From NCBI GenBank assembly GCA_963783175.1, contig CAWANG010000037.1:124001-188000 (forward strand): DNA of 64,000 bases. Reading direction: 5' to 3'. Positions 63,526 through 64,000 of the stretch are shown one piece after another. Source of the stretch: Roseiarcus sp963783175 (GTDB taxonomy: Bacteria; Pseudomonadota; Alphaproteobacteria; Rhizobiales; Beijerinckiaceae). The notes below the pieces were generated by a model. That model had not been told where the DNA came from. It made no database searches and was given only the letters and a program-made list of their open reading frames with translations. Position numbers and translations under genes: made by a program. Position 1 is the stretch's first letter, and each line of letters begins with the position of its first letter.

Positions 63526-64000
63526 CCGAACTTCCGGCGGACCTTGGCGTTGGGGTCGCGGCGAAAGGCCTCGAGGCGGCGCTTGTTCTGCCCAACGCCG
63601 AGAGCGCGTCGCTGTGCCTCTACGATGGCGACCGGGAGGTCTTTCGCGCCCCGATGACTCGCGACGCGCACGGCGTTTTGCGCGGGCTCGCGACCGGCTT
63701 CGGCGCGGACGCGCGCTACGGCTTCCGGGTCAACGGACCTTACGACCCGGCGCGCGGCGCCCGCTTCGATGCCTCCAAGCTCTTGGCCGATCCTTATGCC
63801 TGGCGGTTCGACCGGCCGTTCCGCCTCCACCCGTCGATGTTCGCGTTCGGCGAGGATAGCGGGCCATTCGCGCCGAAGGCCATCGCCGGGGCGCCGCCGG
63901 CGGGGGAGCCTGGATTCAAGCGCGCCGCGCCGGAGGCGCTCATCATCTACGAACTCAACCTGCGCGGCTTCTCCCGCCTCAACCCGGCGATCCCCGAGGC
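63522..64000 (+). CDS. glgX: Glycogen debranching enzyme GlgX, N-terminal part (cut by window end)
   Basis: Isoamylase-type debranching enzyme removing short alpha-1,6 branches. ATG 63522 overlaps the glgA stop. MTELPADLGVGVAAKGLEA begins the CBM48 domain; NGPYDPARGARFDASKLLADPY and IYELNLRGFSRL are typical of GlgX. Only about 159 residues of roughly 690 are in the window, and the GH13 core is not visible. Confidence 0.88.
   Translation, partial: MTELPADLGVGVAAKGLEAALVLPNAESASLCLYDGDREVFRAPMTRDAHGVLRGLATGFGADARYGFRVNGPYDPARGARFDASKLLADPYAWRFDRPFRLHPSMFAFGEDSGPFAPKAIAGAPPAGEPGFKRAAPEALIIYELNLRGFSRLNPAIPE

Overview
This is a high-GC stretch of alphaproteobacterial chromosome, most likely from Hyphomicrobiales (Rhizobiales). 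The assignment rests on gene content: DivK-PleD beside DUF3572 and DinB, an EipB (DUF1849) protein, ErpA divergent from Dgt, ScpAB, the two-cyclophilin/queA/tgt operon, and a lexA promoter carrying an alphaproteobacterial SOS box (GAAC-N7-GAAC). I cannot fix family or genus. No rRNA, tRNA, CRISPR array or prophage was recognised.

Layout. 0-5 kb: 5' end of enolase, then a leftward ppiA-ppiB-queA-tgt operon. 5-14 kb: accessory genes, namely a broken TrpB-like gene with a 2OG-Fe(II) oxygenase-like gene, an LpxL-type acyltransferase, two paralogous B12-binding radical SAM proteins flanking a small zinc-ribbon gene, and a methyltransferase. 14-22 kb: xthA, an SDR, a FUSC/DUF1656/HlyD efflux cluster, a two-subunit CoA-transferase and a lytic transglycosylase. 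22-36 kb: HTH protein, lexA with SOS boxes, scpAB, eipB, dinB, DUF3572, divK-pleD, nagZ, a SPOR protein, argS, dgt and erpA. 36-45 kb: sulfotransferase, two glycine-rich PEP-CTERM proteins, a PCMT-like methyltransferase, a GFA protein, an orphan Flp pilin missed by length cut-offs, and parC. 45-50.8 kb: an ABC-2 exporter, a duplicated small membrane protein, an SDR, a SpoIIAA-like protein, and a thioesterase gene split by an IS30-family element. 50.8-55 kb: coxB-coxA-ctaG-coxC (leftward). 56-64 kb: glycogen operon glgP-glgB-glgC-glgA-glgX, the last cut by the window end.

What stands out: (1) an IS30-family insertion whose 25-bp ends, 3-bp target duplication and uninterrupted target gene can all be reconstructed; (2) a Tgt that keeps its catalytic aspartates but has lost all four zinc ligands; (3) a 22-bp tandem repeat found at two intergenic sites in opposite orientation; (4) a pair of related B12-radical SAM genes in a possible lipid-modification neighbourhood; (5) a layout that one inversion would turn into a nagZ-scpA-scpB order.

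About fifteen genes carry single-base frameshifts, mostly +1 and often at short homopolymers, while the long housekeeping genes are intact. I read this chiefly as residual sequencing error, so genes marked pseudogene or frameshifted may be whole in the organism.
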